NCBI GenBank assembly: GCA_018105865.1
Contig: CM030836.1
Location: forward strand, 19,387,003-19,451,002
Reading direction: 5' to 3'
Length of the DNA stretch: 64,000 nt
From: Metaphire vulgaris
Lineage: Eukaryota; Annelida; Clitellata; Crassiclitellata; Megascolecidae
Part shown: positions 46,731 to 58,493 of the stretch, one piece after another
Layout of the letters: the number at the start of each line of letters is the position of its first letter
Numbering within the stretch: position 1 is the first letter of the stretch
Notes under the pieces: generated by a model
The model's database searches: none
What the model was told of the DNA's origin: nothing
The model's input: only the letters and a program-made list of their open reading frames with translations
Position numbers and translations under genes: made by a program

Positions 46731-47551
46731 AAGCAATAGAGAATGCCACAGGCAAAATTCTGAAGGCCAAGCACTTTTGATATACAACAGATAGTGGCCT
46801 AATTTTTGAAAAAACTTGATTAGCAGGTGGTCTTCACTTACATATCAAAGGTTCTAGCCATTCACACGTCTGCTAATACCATTCTCTGTAGTTTAAAAAT
46901 GTCCTTTAAAATGTCCAATTTACGCAATCGAGAATACCACAGGCAAAATTCTGAATGCCAAGCACTTTTGACATACAAGATATAGTGGCCTAATTTGTGA
47001 AAAACCTGATTAGCAGGTGCTCTTCACTTTTCTGTTAAAAGGGCTAGCCATTCACACGTCTGACAATACCATTCTTTGTAGTTTAAAAAAGTTCAATTTA
47101 ACCTCCTTGGCGTTAGAATAATTGTGAAAATGACGTACCAAAAGCGTTAGATTATAATTATATTTTTGAAGCGAAACGACGTTATTACAATATTAGGCCT
47201 GACCCAAACCCTACCCAATGGCTTAGCCTGCACCGATTCAAACGAAATTTTACAGACATAAAGATACATCAATCAATGTCATAAGTGCAAAATTTCATAA
47301 GAATATATTCACTCCTTTGAGCACTTTTCAACGTTTGCGATTTGCCCTTACTGCTTATATATATGGACATTTTTAACCTACCGAGAATGGTATTGGCAGA
47401 TGTGTGAATGGCTAGCACTTTTGAAAGGCAAGTGAAGAGGACCCAGTAATCAAGATTTTTTAAAAATTAGGGCACTGTCTCTTGTGTATCAAAAGTGCTT
47501 TGCATTCAGAATTTTGCCTGTGGTATTCTCTTTTGCTTAAAATGGACATTT
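46731..47551. repeat. 180-bp repeat: two direct copies and one inverted
   Basis: Direct copies at 46731-46911 and 46925-47097 share CCACAGGCAAAATTCTGAA, CACTTTTGA and CTAGCCATTCACACGTCTG. An inverted copy lies at 47367-47551. Together they can fold into a stem-loop of about 180 bp. Confidence 0.88.
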
Positions 47552-47695
47552 TTATCAAGGTGCTCTTTTACCTGTCCCAAATGTCTACGTCACCGCCAGT
47601 GCCAAATATTTCCCGCTTTTGTCAACGTAAATTTAGTTACTCTGAAACTGATATCTTGCCCTTATCACGTACGGGATTAACGCTAAGGAGGTTAA
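47098..47695. mobile_element. TTAA-flanked element with 14-bp inverted termini
   Basis: TTAA then CCTCCTTGGCGTTA at the left; TAACGCTAAGGAGG then TTAA at the right (13 of 14 match). TTAA duplication suggests a piggyBac-type non-autonomous element of about 600 bp. It contains the inverted copy of the neighbouring 180-bp repeat. No transposase is present. Confidence 0.75.
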
Positions 47696-47936
47696 ATGTA
47701 TAGTTTTAACATCAGTCTGTTTTGGTGATAACCCCGGGAAGGGGTGTAGGGGCAGGGTATGTCTGTCACAAACCTGGGGGTGCAATCTCCTTGCTGGGGG
47801 TAGGGAAATCCCTGGAATGAAGTCCAATATTTTAGCTAAGCCTATCCATTTGTTGTATAAAAGTCTGTCAACATTTCCTACATGTTAGACCCATGGATAT
47901 TTCCTTAAAACGTTGTACTATATACTTTAGCGTATG

Positions 47937-48153
47937 CAGGGCCATATTAAGGCGGGGACTGAGGGGCTGAAGCCCAGGCCCACCCTAAAAATAGGCTCAC
48001 CGTTTTTCAAGCGACGACCTTTTTTTTAGCTTGTCAGAGATTTTCAGTGAAGGCGGCGGGAAATTTTACAGAGGGCAATTTTCAAATTATGGAAGCGACG
48101 ACTTTTTCTTTACTTCTCAGCCCCTGGCCCACTCGGACCTTAATCCGGCCCTG
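47937..48153. mobile_element. MITE, termini CAGGGCCATATTAAGG
   Basis: CAGGGCCATATTAAGG...CCTTAATCCGGCCCTG, flanked by AGCGTATG/AGCGTGTG. Contains GCGACGACC-T8-AGCTTGTCAG, linking it to the other CAG-ended families. Confidence 0.88.
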
Positions 48154-48523
48154 AGCGTGTGATTAGATTTGCTTATTTTTTTAAAACAACGAAACACTGC
48201 AGCGTATGAAAAACGTGCGGTAAACGGCTGACTGACCTAATCCTAACCCTATGTCTTTGAGACAAACGAAGTCCAGAAATATTAATTATTCGTGGTTGAC
48301 GTTGAGTTATCGAAGTCTGAAGCCAACAATAATTCGGATGTTGTTTATTATTTTTTGTCTTTGTCTTAGAGTTTGAACCTAGTTTACTAGGATCATAAGA
48401 TGTGGCACATTCACTTCGAAGTTACATATATAGGCTCATGTGATGGCTTTTCAAACGGTGTGGCCTACCTGTCCCTACCTGCTCAGCCGCACCCGGCGTC
48501 ACGAGGCGTGACCTGATCGGTGC

Positions 48524-48624
<101 letters not shown>

Positions 48625-48629
48625 TGATT

Positions 48630-50110
48630 TTAAGTGGTTTAGGAGGCTAAGTGAGCCTGTGTGAAAGCCACTGACCTAATCACCCGCATAAACAAGGTAA
48701 TCAAATGAAAGAATTGGGCCAAGAGCAGAGAGATCCAAATTCATAACAGATGATTCAAAAATTAGTTAGTTTGCACGGCTTGATCCTCACTTAACCCCAT
48801 TTGCACCATAATAATAACAACGTGATTTTAAGTGGCTTAGGAGCCTAGGAGGCTAAGTAAACCTGTGGAAAACCACTGATGTCGACGATTCTCGCACGCA
48901 CAGCAAGCAATCTCATGAGTCATGGCCCAAACCTAAGACGCCGTTCGATATTATTCATCCGCTATTATTAATTATTCATAATATTCCTAAGCCTGTTGAA
49001 CGGAATTGCATTGCTTATTCAAGTACTCAATTATTGTATCGACGCCAGCCGAAATTACTGCTAGATTGAATTTTGCTTGCACGGAATATTATCTTTCAGC
49101 CGACTGAAAATAATTATCATCGTCACTTTCTGCCTGCGTAACGGCAATAGTTAGGTTTCTTTAAAACCCCCGAGTGAAATTATCTTAAGTCTATAAGATT
49201 TTGTTGACCTACAAAGTGCCAACTACGTCAATTCGATCACTCTACCGTGACTTCTTGTCCACCTTTACAACTTCAAAGAAGTGCGCCAGGTATGGTAGCC
49301 ATAGCAACCCCTATCCACAGACGCCAAATAAGACTTTATAAGATCGTACATTAATAATTATCACTTTTATGTCGAAACATGCTTAATAAATTGCGCATTT
49401 CAAATTCATGTTACATTTTGGACAATTATTATTGCTGTGTGAGGAACCTCTCTCGTATTAAAATAAAACCACATGTGTAATTAGACCCATTTCACACGTT
49501 TCTAGACCGCGTTTCCACTATCAATTTTAAAGCCACAGGGAAAGATGATGCAGCTCGGAATATTTTAAGGAAAAATACTGACCCGAATATTCTTACAATT
49601 CCTAAAACTAGGTCAATCAATACGGCTTTGTTGCAAAGAGAATCACGTCTGAATTCTCAATTGAGAAGCGTCTCGCGTGACCGTAAACAATTTCTTCTAT
49701 CGCAAATGACGCAATCTCAAAATAGTTAGATTCCTTTATTTAAAAATTCATTTCATGTTAAAATTTCCAACTCCGAAGAAAAATATATAAAAATAACAGC
49801 AAGACAGACTTGTAAAGTGGAGTTCCTTACAATCCTAAAGATTTGTTATTCCCCATGGCGTGGGGCCTACAATGGCCCGCGATAGATTTGAGTTAACGTA
49901 TACGGAGGACGACACAATGGACGTAGGAAAAGTACCGACCGGTTTTTGTTTGTGCCCGTGGCAGCCAAGGTTCAGGTACGCAGACAGAGCAGGTCTTTAC
50001 TTTCAAGTAACTGGGTTAGTGGATCGGGGATGGGGGAGGGGGAAGGGAGGAGGTATTGTGAACTCCAGGTGAGTCAACCACGCCTCTTGGAGCGTGACTT
50101 GGCTCATGGT
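48630..50110. other. upstream region of the first small-gene cluster member
   Basis: No exon recognised. Contains a perfect RFX-type X-box at 49295-49308. Confidence 0.5.
49295..49308 (+). promoter_or_regulatory. X-box (RFX-type) motif
   Basis: GTAGCCATAGCAAC fits GTNRCC-NN-RGYAAC exactly. It lies about 0.8 kb upstream of the TATA box at 50111. A similar context, ATGGCAACCC(T)TATC, occurs about 0.7 kb upstream of the second gene (near 55667). Confidence 0.5.
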
Positions 50111-50117
50111 TATAAAA
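50111..50117 (+). promoter_or_regulatory. TATA box of small surface-protein gene A
   Basis: TATAAAA, with a presumed start about 30 bp downstream and a noncoding exon ending at the donor ACAG/GTATGG (50205). Confidence 0.6.
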
Positions 50118-50140
50118 CGGAGGATGTTGAATTGCGGTGA

Positions 50141-50749
50141 CTAGTTCAGGTGAGAATCTTGACGCAGGTGACATCCATCCAAAGGTACAGAAAGGTATAT
50201 TACAGGTATGGTTTTAGCGATTGACTGTAATTTTGGGAAAATTCGCGTAATTTCGGCTGAATCAATGACATTCGAAAATCACATCGTAGTAAACAGTCAA
50301 TAATTATTATTGTTACATTTTAACAACGCAGATACTTTGACTTTTGCAGTTGTTATGCCTATATGAAATTATAGAATTTGAATTGGGCGAGTCTTTAAAA
50401 TATCAGAAACATTTCCGAGAAATGGGGTTCGACATTTTTTTGGAAATCTTCAATCTTCTCATCGATTCATTTGTTCATTTTGTTTGTATTAAATACTCCA
50501 GATGTTAGATCTATACGATCCTACTTGGCCTAAAACTTAAACGACGTGGGCGTCCGCAGAAATTTTTCCCGGGGTGCAAAACAGGGTCTTGCGACGAAAG
50601 AAAAGAACAAAATTTTCCAGGGGGTGCAAAACAAGGTTTTGTGACGAAAGAAACAAGCAATTTTACCTTTTTCATAACTCCACAATTTTCCAGGGGGCTG
50701 CAATTGCACCCTCTTGCACTCCCGTCCGGACGTCCATGCTAAAGGAAGT

Positions 50750-50828
<79 letters not shown>

Positions 50829-51103
50829 GCTCGATTACTTTTTTAGTTTTAGGCTCTAAAGACATCGGTTTGTCTATATAAAAACATTGTGGCAACGGTC
50901 TCGAGTATTTTATTTCCTTAGTTATGTGGTTCTTTCATACATGTTTCATTATAATTTATATAGTGTATATAGGCCTATTTTATATAGTTTATTAGCTTAT
51001 TATTAGTTTATTTTATCTAGTTTTGTTCAGTTGATTTGTGCTATTCCTTGTTTGTGTAGGCTTACTATTTTTATACTGTGCTTGTCACGAATAAAGAATA
51101 AAG

Positions 51104-51148
<45 letters not shown>

Positions 51149-52939
51149 GTTGCGTTTGTGCTTGCAGTGAATACTTTTAGACTAGATTTTCTGCTCGTGC
51201 AGTGATCCAGAAAAGATGCGACACCAGATATTTGCCGCGTTCGGTATACTGCTGATCGTCTGCGCGGACAACTACTTATGCCAGGACATTCCCAGTTCCA
51301 CTACTCAATCTTCTACTTCGTCTGCGTCCTCTGCTAGTTCCACTAGCTCCGGTAAGTAAATCTACATACTGTATGTGATCATTTTAGTGATAGGCACATT
51401 TCGAGCATCGTGTTAAGAACTTCGTTATAACGTGCTTAGCGGGTCTGTGAGATTTAGTCCGTTATATCCGACGTATATGTTATATCCAATGCCATCCAAT
51501 ACGGTAGCGCATCACATGGGACCGTACGTTTTACCATATAACCGAGTATACCATGGATATTTCTACACCCCCTAACACTCCCCCACAGTTGAGACCGACA
51601 CCCCAACACCTCCCCCCCCCAATCTGTGCCTGTGATGACCTTTTTTTGCTTGTCAGGCTTTTTCGGCAAGGATGGACCCCCCCCCCCAAAAAAAAATACC
51701 GACATCCCAAAAATTTATTATCCTAGAAATAATTCTGGTAGTATATACTGTACGTTATAGATGGTCTGTTATAACGAAGTCCTACTGCATTCCTGTAACT
51801 TGAATGCCTCAATAGTTCGCTCGGTAGGGCGAGGTGAGTTAGTTCTCAACCCGGGTTCGATGTTTGGGGACCGGAGGAGCCTGCGTGACTCGGGCATTCG
51901 CATGCCAATGTCATGTCTGGTTCACGCATGACTGCCCGCTGCTCAGGCGACACAGCCTATCTACCACCTGCATGAGGTCAGGGTTAAGTTCGCCTAGACA
52001 TCTCTTTGTGCATCGACTACTGTTGACCTATGTTGTTGAAACATCTTAACAACTGGCTATATATACTTGCCATTCAATGTGGTATTTATGGCATTTGGGA
52101 TCTAGCGATAAACACATTACAAAACGACATCCTTGGACCAATCATGTCATCGTGTCCAAAGTTCTTAAGATTACCCCGCTGGTGTTAAAACCGTTCATGC
52201 AGAACCCCTGGTAGATACTTAGATATAAAACAAGTTACACACGTTTGTTTAGAATTTTTAACTCTGTCTGGCTTAAACTTTTGTGGTGTAAGTAAATTTT
52301 GGGGGGGTTGAGATCATAATATTTTCGAAGAATGACGGAGGCAAGCGACAGAAATTGCTAAGGAAAACTGTCAGATCTTCCTCCAGAACATAGGCGCTAG
52401 ATAGAAACAATTACCTGCAGTCAATTCGTATTTTAACCGCAGGCCTGCAAATTGCCTCTAATGGGGGAGAGAGGAGCATACTTTCGTTTAGAATATCACT
52501 GTTTTTCAGTGCACGAATTCACTTTTAAATGTTTTAGCATTTTTTATATTCTAAGCATCACAAGAAGATGTCTGCTAATTACTTTACGCTACTACCCCTG
52601 TCGAAAAGCGCCTGCACGTGTTCGAACCAATATTGTTTGCTCTGGTTTTCGTGCCAAACGCCGGGCTCTGAATGACTGCCCGGTTAACCTTAAGGGAACA
52701 TAACCATTGGTCATATTATCAATGTGCGGTAATTAATTAATTAATTAATTATGTTTTTCAATTTTAATTCAGGAAGTTCGATGGGACCTCAGACACCTTC
52801 CAAGTTAACTTCCTCATCGCGATCGCCGGAAATGTTGCCGACAACGCCAACCGGAAATGCCAACAGCGTTGCGTCGACAACGGCTGTCGTGGCTCTTCTG
52901 TCGGCAACTGCTTATCTTCTTCTGCGCTATCAGCTATGA
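50141..52939 (+). CDS. small Ser/Thr-rich membrane-anchored surface protein, gene A
   Basis: Untranslated exon about 50141-50205; coding exons 51216-51351 (upstream acceptor TTGCAG at 51167 or GTGCAG at 51202) and 52773-52939. The coding intron is phase 1 and the split Gly codon is restored. The product is 100 residues: signal peptide MRHQIFAAFGILLIVCA, then a run of Ser/Thr (QSSTSSASSASSTSS), a Pro/Thr/Ser stalk, and a C-terminal hydrophobic stretch SVASTTAVVALLSATAYLLL ending RYQL. The last part may be a GPI-attachment signal or a single membrane span. The Ser/Thr density suggests O-glycosylation. The intron carries two nested MITEs. I know no named family; genes B and C share the plan. Function unknown. 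Confidence 0.75.
50753..50824. repeat. (GA)n microsatellite
   Basis: About 35 GA units in the first intron of gene A; an (ATT)n run follows at 51106-51148. Confidence 0.95.
51409..51788. mobile_element. TA-type MITE (CAGTRGRACTTCGTT family), interrupted
   Basis: Shares ACTTCGTTATAACG, GCGGGTCTGTGAGATTTAGT, ATACGGTAGCGCATCACA and GTTATAACGAAGTCCTACTG with 61105-61282. A MITE at 51546-51740 splits it. The left terminus is eroded. Confidence 0.8.
51546..51740. mobile_element. MITE, family CAGGGATATTTCTA (copy 3), nested
   Basis: GGATATTTCTACACCCCC...TATCCTAGAAATAATTC with internal GATGACC-T7-GCTTGTCAGG. Inserted in the TA-type MITE within the intron of gene A. Confidence 0.8.
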
Positions 52940-53561
52940 GCGGCTAGATAGCAGCCAGCAACGAAGATCCAACAAAGATCAAGATAACATATCTTTAATC
53001 TGAACGTGACGGAGATCTTAAAGAAACTATTTTTATATTTTGTTGTTGTCAAATGATCTGTAGTTTTTAAAAAAATAGAAAACAAGACATTCGTATGCTT
53101 TTAAATGAAATTCAATTCCATCTGTAGACTGTTTATCGTTTACGTTGGAATGAACTGATTAACTATACGAAATAATTATCGTATTGCTAGTGTAATGGTG
53201 TTCAGTAACGTTAGTCCTCTGTGTCTTATTCTCGTTACTGTTGTATTTGTCCAATTTTTTAACGGATCACCTTCCATTAAACTCTTTCTTAACGGGATAT
53301 TTTTCCGAGCGTCATGATTTTACTATAAACTTAACCAGACTTAGCCACGGGCCTTAGCGATTGGCACAGAAAAACTATAGACCTGTTTGGACAATGCTGT
53401 ACTCGGTGTACTGCGCGTGACTAGTAGAAACGATTGTTTAACGGTCCGGACGTTGCTAGCGGCACCAGGCGCCTGGCATAATCCCAAGGTAGTGCGGCGA
53501 TTATAGTTTTTTTGTCGAGTCGTAGCTACCCGTCTAACAGGTCTTAGTCGAAAGCAGCTAC

Positions 53562-53719
53562 CAGTGTTTAATCTGGACTCCGGTGGGGGGTTGAAACTGA
53601 CAAGGCTGGAGGAAAGTCACTGCTGTTAGTTGATGTGGTATGCCAAAATTTCCGGAGGGAATTTGAAATTTCCGGGGGGAAAGGGCAATTTCCCCGGAAA
53701 CGGCCTAGATTAAACCTTG
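53562..53719. mobile_element. MITE, family CAGTGTTTAATCTA (copy 2)
   Basis: CAGTGTTTAATCTGGACTCC...TAGATTAAACCTTG, flanking GCAGCTAC/ACAGCTAC. Internal TTTCCGG blocks are shared with 63208-63400. Confidence 0.88.
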
Positions 53720-53942
53720 ACAGCTACTCATAGCAGAGAGGGCACTGAGCCATGGGTCAAGAGTTCAAAGGGTCATTTTAAGTGATTCATTTCCATCTCA
53801 TACTTGTCTATACATTTTCACCTCATGAATGCATCGTCACAGTGGCGCTATAGAAGTTTACGAGCGTGTTGCACTGCAATTAGCGAAATACGGAGGACAG
53901 TGAACGAATGCTATTGATTGAGTTCGAAGGTGGTCATGGCTC

Positions 53943-54122
53943 CAGGGTTTGATCTAAGCCGTTTTCGGGGTGGGGAGGGGAGGGGGGTTGCCCTTCCTCC
54001 CGGAATTTCAAATTCCCCGGCATACCACATAAACTAACAGCAGCCCCCTAGATGACTTCCCCCGGCCTTGTTAGTTTCCCCCTCCCCCCACCCCGGAGTC
54101 CAGGAGTCTAGGTTAAACACTG
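53943..54122. mobile_element. MITE, family CAGTGTTTAATCTA (copy 3)
   Basis: Inverse orientation to the copy at 53562: CAGGGTTTGATCTAAGCCG...GAGTCTAGGTTAAACACTG, flanking CATGGCTC/CACGGTTC. Confidence 0.85.
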
Positions 54123-54971
54123 CACGGTTCAACATCGACTCGTGCTTTTTACAAAATGCGTTCTACTTTTTGATTTGCGCGTCAAGGCATGCTACGATAC
54201 AACGACATACTGTTTTCGTTCGATTGCCTGATAGATAGACAGGTGGATGGATACATGCGTCACTCAATTGTTTGATAGCGTCTTATCTCAGTCCACTCAT
54301 TGACCTATGAGCCAGACACGTGCTATCTCGTCCGGTCACCGATAGATACCAAAGCAGCAGTAGTTGATACACAGCGGTGAGTCGGTGACGCAGTATAGCT
54401 CGTATATCAGTAGAAATACCCGTTCTGTTCGAATCGAATCAGGTCCATCGATCGATCGGAAGAGGGTCAAGATTCAACTGGTCACTTTCCTCTGATAACG
54501 TGGGATGCATGTTGGGACTAGATCGCCAAGAATGATCGATAGAAGAAACGCCAAGGAATTGTTGCCCTCTTGTTTATATTGGTCGCGTTTTCTGACTCTT
54601 TCAGAAAGACGCCGTTTAAATAAATTATTAGGCAATAGGCTAATTTTATTTCTGAAGATTGAATTTTCAGTTTTTAATTAATAAAAATTTCACGAATTCA
54701 CAGATGTTCATTTTCTTTCTACGCTTTCCGCAAAACGACAAAATTTGAAAATTTCACTTTTTCCGACAGAACCCCGTGTACAGTATAAAACAAACGGCTT
54801 CTATGGCGCCACTATCGAAATATCTAGGGCTTCGGCGGGGCAACAATCAAGTCACTTTTTAATATCTATACAGTAACAAGGGATAATTAATCAATCAATA
54901 TGTATATATATATGTATATATATATATATATCCGTGTATTTCTTCTATGACAGAAACCGGGCATAAACTAC

Positions 54972-55160
54972 CAGTGGCGGCTCCACCGGGAGGCCAGGGG
55001 GGCCCGTGCCCCTATTGAGAGCTTGGCCTCCCAGTGGCCCCACTGTTGGGACCCTATACTTAATGCTACATACATTAAACAACAAATGGTTGCCCCCCAT
55101 GATTAGAAGTTGCCACCCCAACGGCCCCCCCCCACTTGCCAAATCCTAGAGCCGCCACTG
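54972..55160. mobile_element. MITE, family CAGTGGCGGCTCC (copy 2)
   Basis: CAGTGGCGGCTCC...AGAGCCGCCACTG with perfect 8-bp duplication TAAACTAC. Confidence 0.92.
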
Positions 55161-56331
55161 TAAACTACGAACTTACTGTACACCTATTTGGACTTCTAGG
55201 TTTTGTCAAAACTACCCAAATCTTCTGGTTTTCTTAAAGATTCTGCGTCAACATTAGTGTCACGACAATGAAATTCCGCTGTTTTCGCCAGTTTGTCTGA
55301 CCTGATTCCTACGAAAACTCTTTGTGTGGTCTCTTTTTTTAAACAAACAACCTTCTAAGCACTGGTGATCTTCCACTAGGAAGTTTGATATTTTAATTAA
55401 TTGGTTTTCAACACGCGTATATTAGTGCAGGCAGTCGTATGTATGTTTGACTCCACTCCAGTATCTAGGCCTGATTGCTACATTTATCTCTAGCCTAAAC
55501 CATATTAAATTTAAAGGTTCTAGGCCTATATGAAGCTTGAGAATATAGAAGAGCAGTTGTTATTAGTCATCTTACAGCCTAATCAGGTTTAAATGGGAAC
55601 AAAGTTTAAGCGAGCGTTAAGAGTTATCATTACACGCATCCGATAGCTGTATTTGCTTACCAGACTATGGCAACCCTTATCTAAGGAAACGTAGGTGAAA
55701 TGAACCATCCAAATTTTATCTCAGATGATATGTACTAGAATGTGTCGGCAATTGTCAGCCTAGCGGCATTAATCCTAAACTACGTAGAAGGCTTATTAAT
55801 TTAAGAGCAGTCATGCCTAATAATAGACTCGAGATCAATGTGTCATCCACTTCGTCTAGTGAATAACATTGCCTTACCTGATTTTGTCTTGCTTACGTAC
55901 TACCACGCCTATGGTTCGTCCCTAGTAATCTTTTATGTGAATGTAAGCACTTTGTGAGTATGGTGAATTTAATATTGTTAACTCCGAGAAGATTCGATCA
56001 TTGCAACTTTTTCCTATTTACAGTTAAATATCAATCGACCGCGGCACAAGGTTCGCCCAAAAATTCCTCTATTCCGTCCCCCAGAAATAGGAGTATCCAG
56101 AACAATCTCTATATGGTCACTGATCTATGGCATAATTAACGATTCTCTATTTCGCAGCAAACAAAGGCAGCCGTATTGTCGATACTTTATGAAACAAATA
56201 AGGATGTATAGGCAAACGACCGATTATATTATTGTATGGTGTGGGCGTTCCATGGAATGGCACACCCTGCTTATCAGTAGTAAAAATTATGTCGAAAACA
56301 ATCACCGGCATTGATTTCTGAAGAGTCTCTT

Positions 56332-56385
56332 AGGTTATCAGTTGTATCAGTTGGTCACAGGTTATCAGTTGTATCAGTTGATCAG
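56332..56385 (+). promoter_or_regulatory. 27-bp tandem duplication upstream of the gene B TATA box
   Basis: Two copies of a 27-bp unit beginning AGGTTATCAGTTGTATCAGT, differing at one or two bases, end 12 bp before TATAAAA at 56398-56404. Each carries TTATCAG, the complement of a GATA-factor-like site CTGATAA. Confidence 0.7.
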
Positions 56386-56397
56386 ATCTCGGGTTTG

Positions 56398-56540
56398 TAT
56401 AAAATTAGCGATTGCGAACAACGATACAGATAACTAGATTTCGAGGCGTTGTTGTAGCAACTCAGATTTGTTTTGATATTCTGCTTTAATCCGAGCCTAC
56501 TTTATCGTTGTAAGTATGGCCATAGACTTAATAATTGATA

Positions 56541-56584
<44 letters not shown>

Positions 56585-58493
56585 CTATGAAGATTATTCT
56601 AGAAATTAATATTTCTTTCTTAAAATCTTCGTAGTTTATAACGGCGTTTTAATATTAGTTTTATCGTTTTGATTTCACTTCGCAAGGCAGGAACGCAAGA
56701 ATATTAGTGCGAATTTTTAAAAAATTGAACTGACTGACTTATAATAGAAGCGACCAGAGGAAATCGCCGTCTATTTCGGCTGATTAACCGAAATTGCGTT
56801 GAGACCATTAAAAACATTGCGCTATATAAATTCTTTAGTAAGAACAGCTGGGCGTTTTGAATAGCTACAGATCGATTTGAATGAATTATTTTAAGAGTGT
56901 TTCAAAATATGTGACGTTTCTGGTAGAAAATGAAAGCGGTGACTGCAATATCGTTGCTGGTTCTCCTGGCATCTTTCCATCAAGGCAATACCGGATCAAC
57001 ATCAACAGGTGTGTTCCCCCATTAGACCCAGAAATTAATTAACAGACAGGCTATCCTGCCTTCTATACTTAAAATCTACATCGCATCTCTCTTCAAATTG
57101 AAACTCGCGGGTTAATTTTATCCTTTGGGCGATTTCAATAAGAGATGTTGTAAGATAAAACCCGCGGAGACAGTTCAATATTACTTGTATTGTGAGAATA
57201 CAGTAATTGCAAACTGACTCTGCATGACAAATGATTGGCCGTCTTCATTGTTTATTCTAAAGCAGTGTAATAAAATAAGAATTCCAAATATCATACAACT
57301 AATAGAGATTCAAACATGGGCGAAGCCAGAATTTTTGGGAGGTACTAGACCTTTTGCACAGGCGTCTGAAAGCTGTGGCCATTTTCTTGTCTGAAAGTGC
57401 CCTTTTTTTCTTTCGCTCAAGTGCTGTAGAACAGAAAGCGTTGAGCTATTTTCTGGGGGGGGGTCGTGTTGCAGTACGCTGGTCTGGAAGCTTCAGAAGA
57501 TGAAACTACTTAAACTTTAAAAAATTAGTGTTTTGTTATAATAGCTGGCCTACTAAAAATGTTTGACCTTGAGAGTTGCACTAGTTTTTAACTAATTTGA
57601 ATTGTAGAAGCCGTCGGCTCTTACGTGCATAATGTGATCAGAGCAATTAAACTGTATTTAACTTAAGTCCAGTGGGCATAAATATGTGCTTTAAAAAAAG
57701 GCCGTGGTTCGAACGCCCCCACATCTTATAATGGCAGGTCGAAGTTTGACTTCTCAAGACGTAAGATAACTTAAGCGCCTAAGAATAAGCAGCCACTGGG
57801 ATACTGCCCCTCCTCCGCCCCCCAAGCGCTACATAAAGTCACGAGATTTTACTTACTTACTTACTTACTTAACATGCATCGACATGCGAACTGTACATAA
57901 ATTGCTGGGCTGTCTGCAGTGGCGTAGCGTGACTTTTGTGGGGGCCCGGGGGGCATCTTTGCCATGGGTGCCCCAGAGTTTCGAGCTGACGAGCAAAAAA
58001 AAAGGTCGTCAGCACATCATTTCTAGGGTTAGGGTTAAGAAGTTAGGGTTAACCCTAACCTAACCCTAGCTTAGACCCCTCTTCGGGGCTAGCCCAGGGC
58101 CCGGGGGGCTGTCAACAAAGTGCCCCCGACCTTCCCCCCCACGTTACGCCACTGGCTGTCTGCTGCAAATATAGTTGCCACCGAAACTTTCGCATATTAT
58201 GAAATTTCCGAAAATCGAAATACTGAGATGAAGGCAATTTTAAAGTAGTCCGCTAATTAATCGGAATGATTTTCCTGTTTCCTTTTGCAACCGCAGCCGC
58301 ACCACCATCTAGCTCTCCCGGCGATTCGTCCGACAGTACTGGAGACACCACATTTCCGACGTCAACTGCCGCCCCAGCCGCCACGACTACAGCCCCGGGT
58401 GCGTGCGGCGCAGGAGCGGGGACGATCACGTCGGTCGTAACCCTCACGATCGCGACGTCAGCCGCGGCGTATCGCCTGTCCAGGAAGTACTAA
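56398..58493 (+). CDS. small Ser/Thr-rich membrane-anchored surface protein, gene B
   Basis: TATAAAA at 56398-56404, untranslated exon about 56428-56509 (donor GTT/GTAAGT), coding exons 56930-57008 (acceptor CTGGTAG at 56926) and 58297-58493. The coding intron is phase 1, as in gene A, and restores an Ala codon. The product is 91 residues: signal peptide MKAVTAISLLVLLASFHQG, a Thr/Ser start (STST), a stalk rich in Ser, Thr, Pro and Ala with acidic SSPGDSSDSTGD, one Cys (APGACGAGAG), and a C-terminal hydrophobic segment TITSVVTLTIATSAAAY ending RLSRKY. The tail pattern (VV.L..AT....Y.L.R) matches gene A. The basic end favours a membrane span with a five-residue cytoplasmic tail, though a GPI signal is possible. 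Function unknown. Confidence 0.75.
56544..56583. repeat. (AT)n microsatellite
   Basis: AT run in the first intron of gene B, about 35 bp after the donor. Confidence 0.95.
57917..58154. mobile_element. MITE, family CAGTGGCGTAGC (copy 5)
   Basis: CAGTGGCGTAGCGTGAC...ACGTTACGCCACTG with perfect 8-bp duplication GCTGTCTG. It contains the clearest form of the internal palindrome, GCTGACGAGC-A9-GGTCGTCAGC, and a TTAGGG-like inverted cluster at 58024-58070. It lies in the coding intron of gene B, 143 bp from the last exon. Confidence 0.95.

Larger units (their letters stand above)
52940..56397. other. intergenic region between genes A and B
   Basis: Contains three MITEs (53562-53719, 53943-54122, 54972-55160) and a LINE-like 3' remnant at 54797-54850. 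No exon is recognised. The stretch ACAGCG/GTGAGT near 54376 is a possible donor without partner. Confidence 0.5.

Noticed and set aside
58024..58070. True telomere or chromosome end
   Set aside because: Only a few TTAGGG-like units in inverted order within a transposon.
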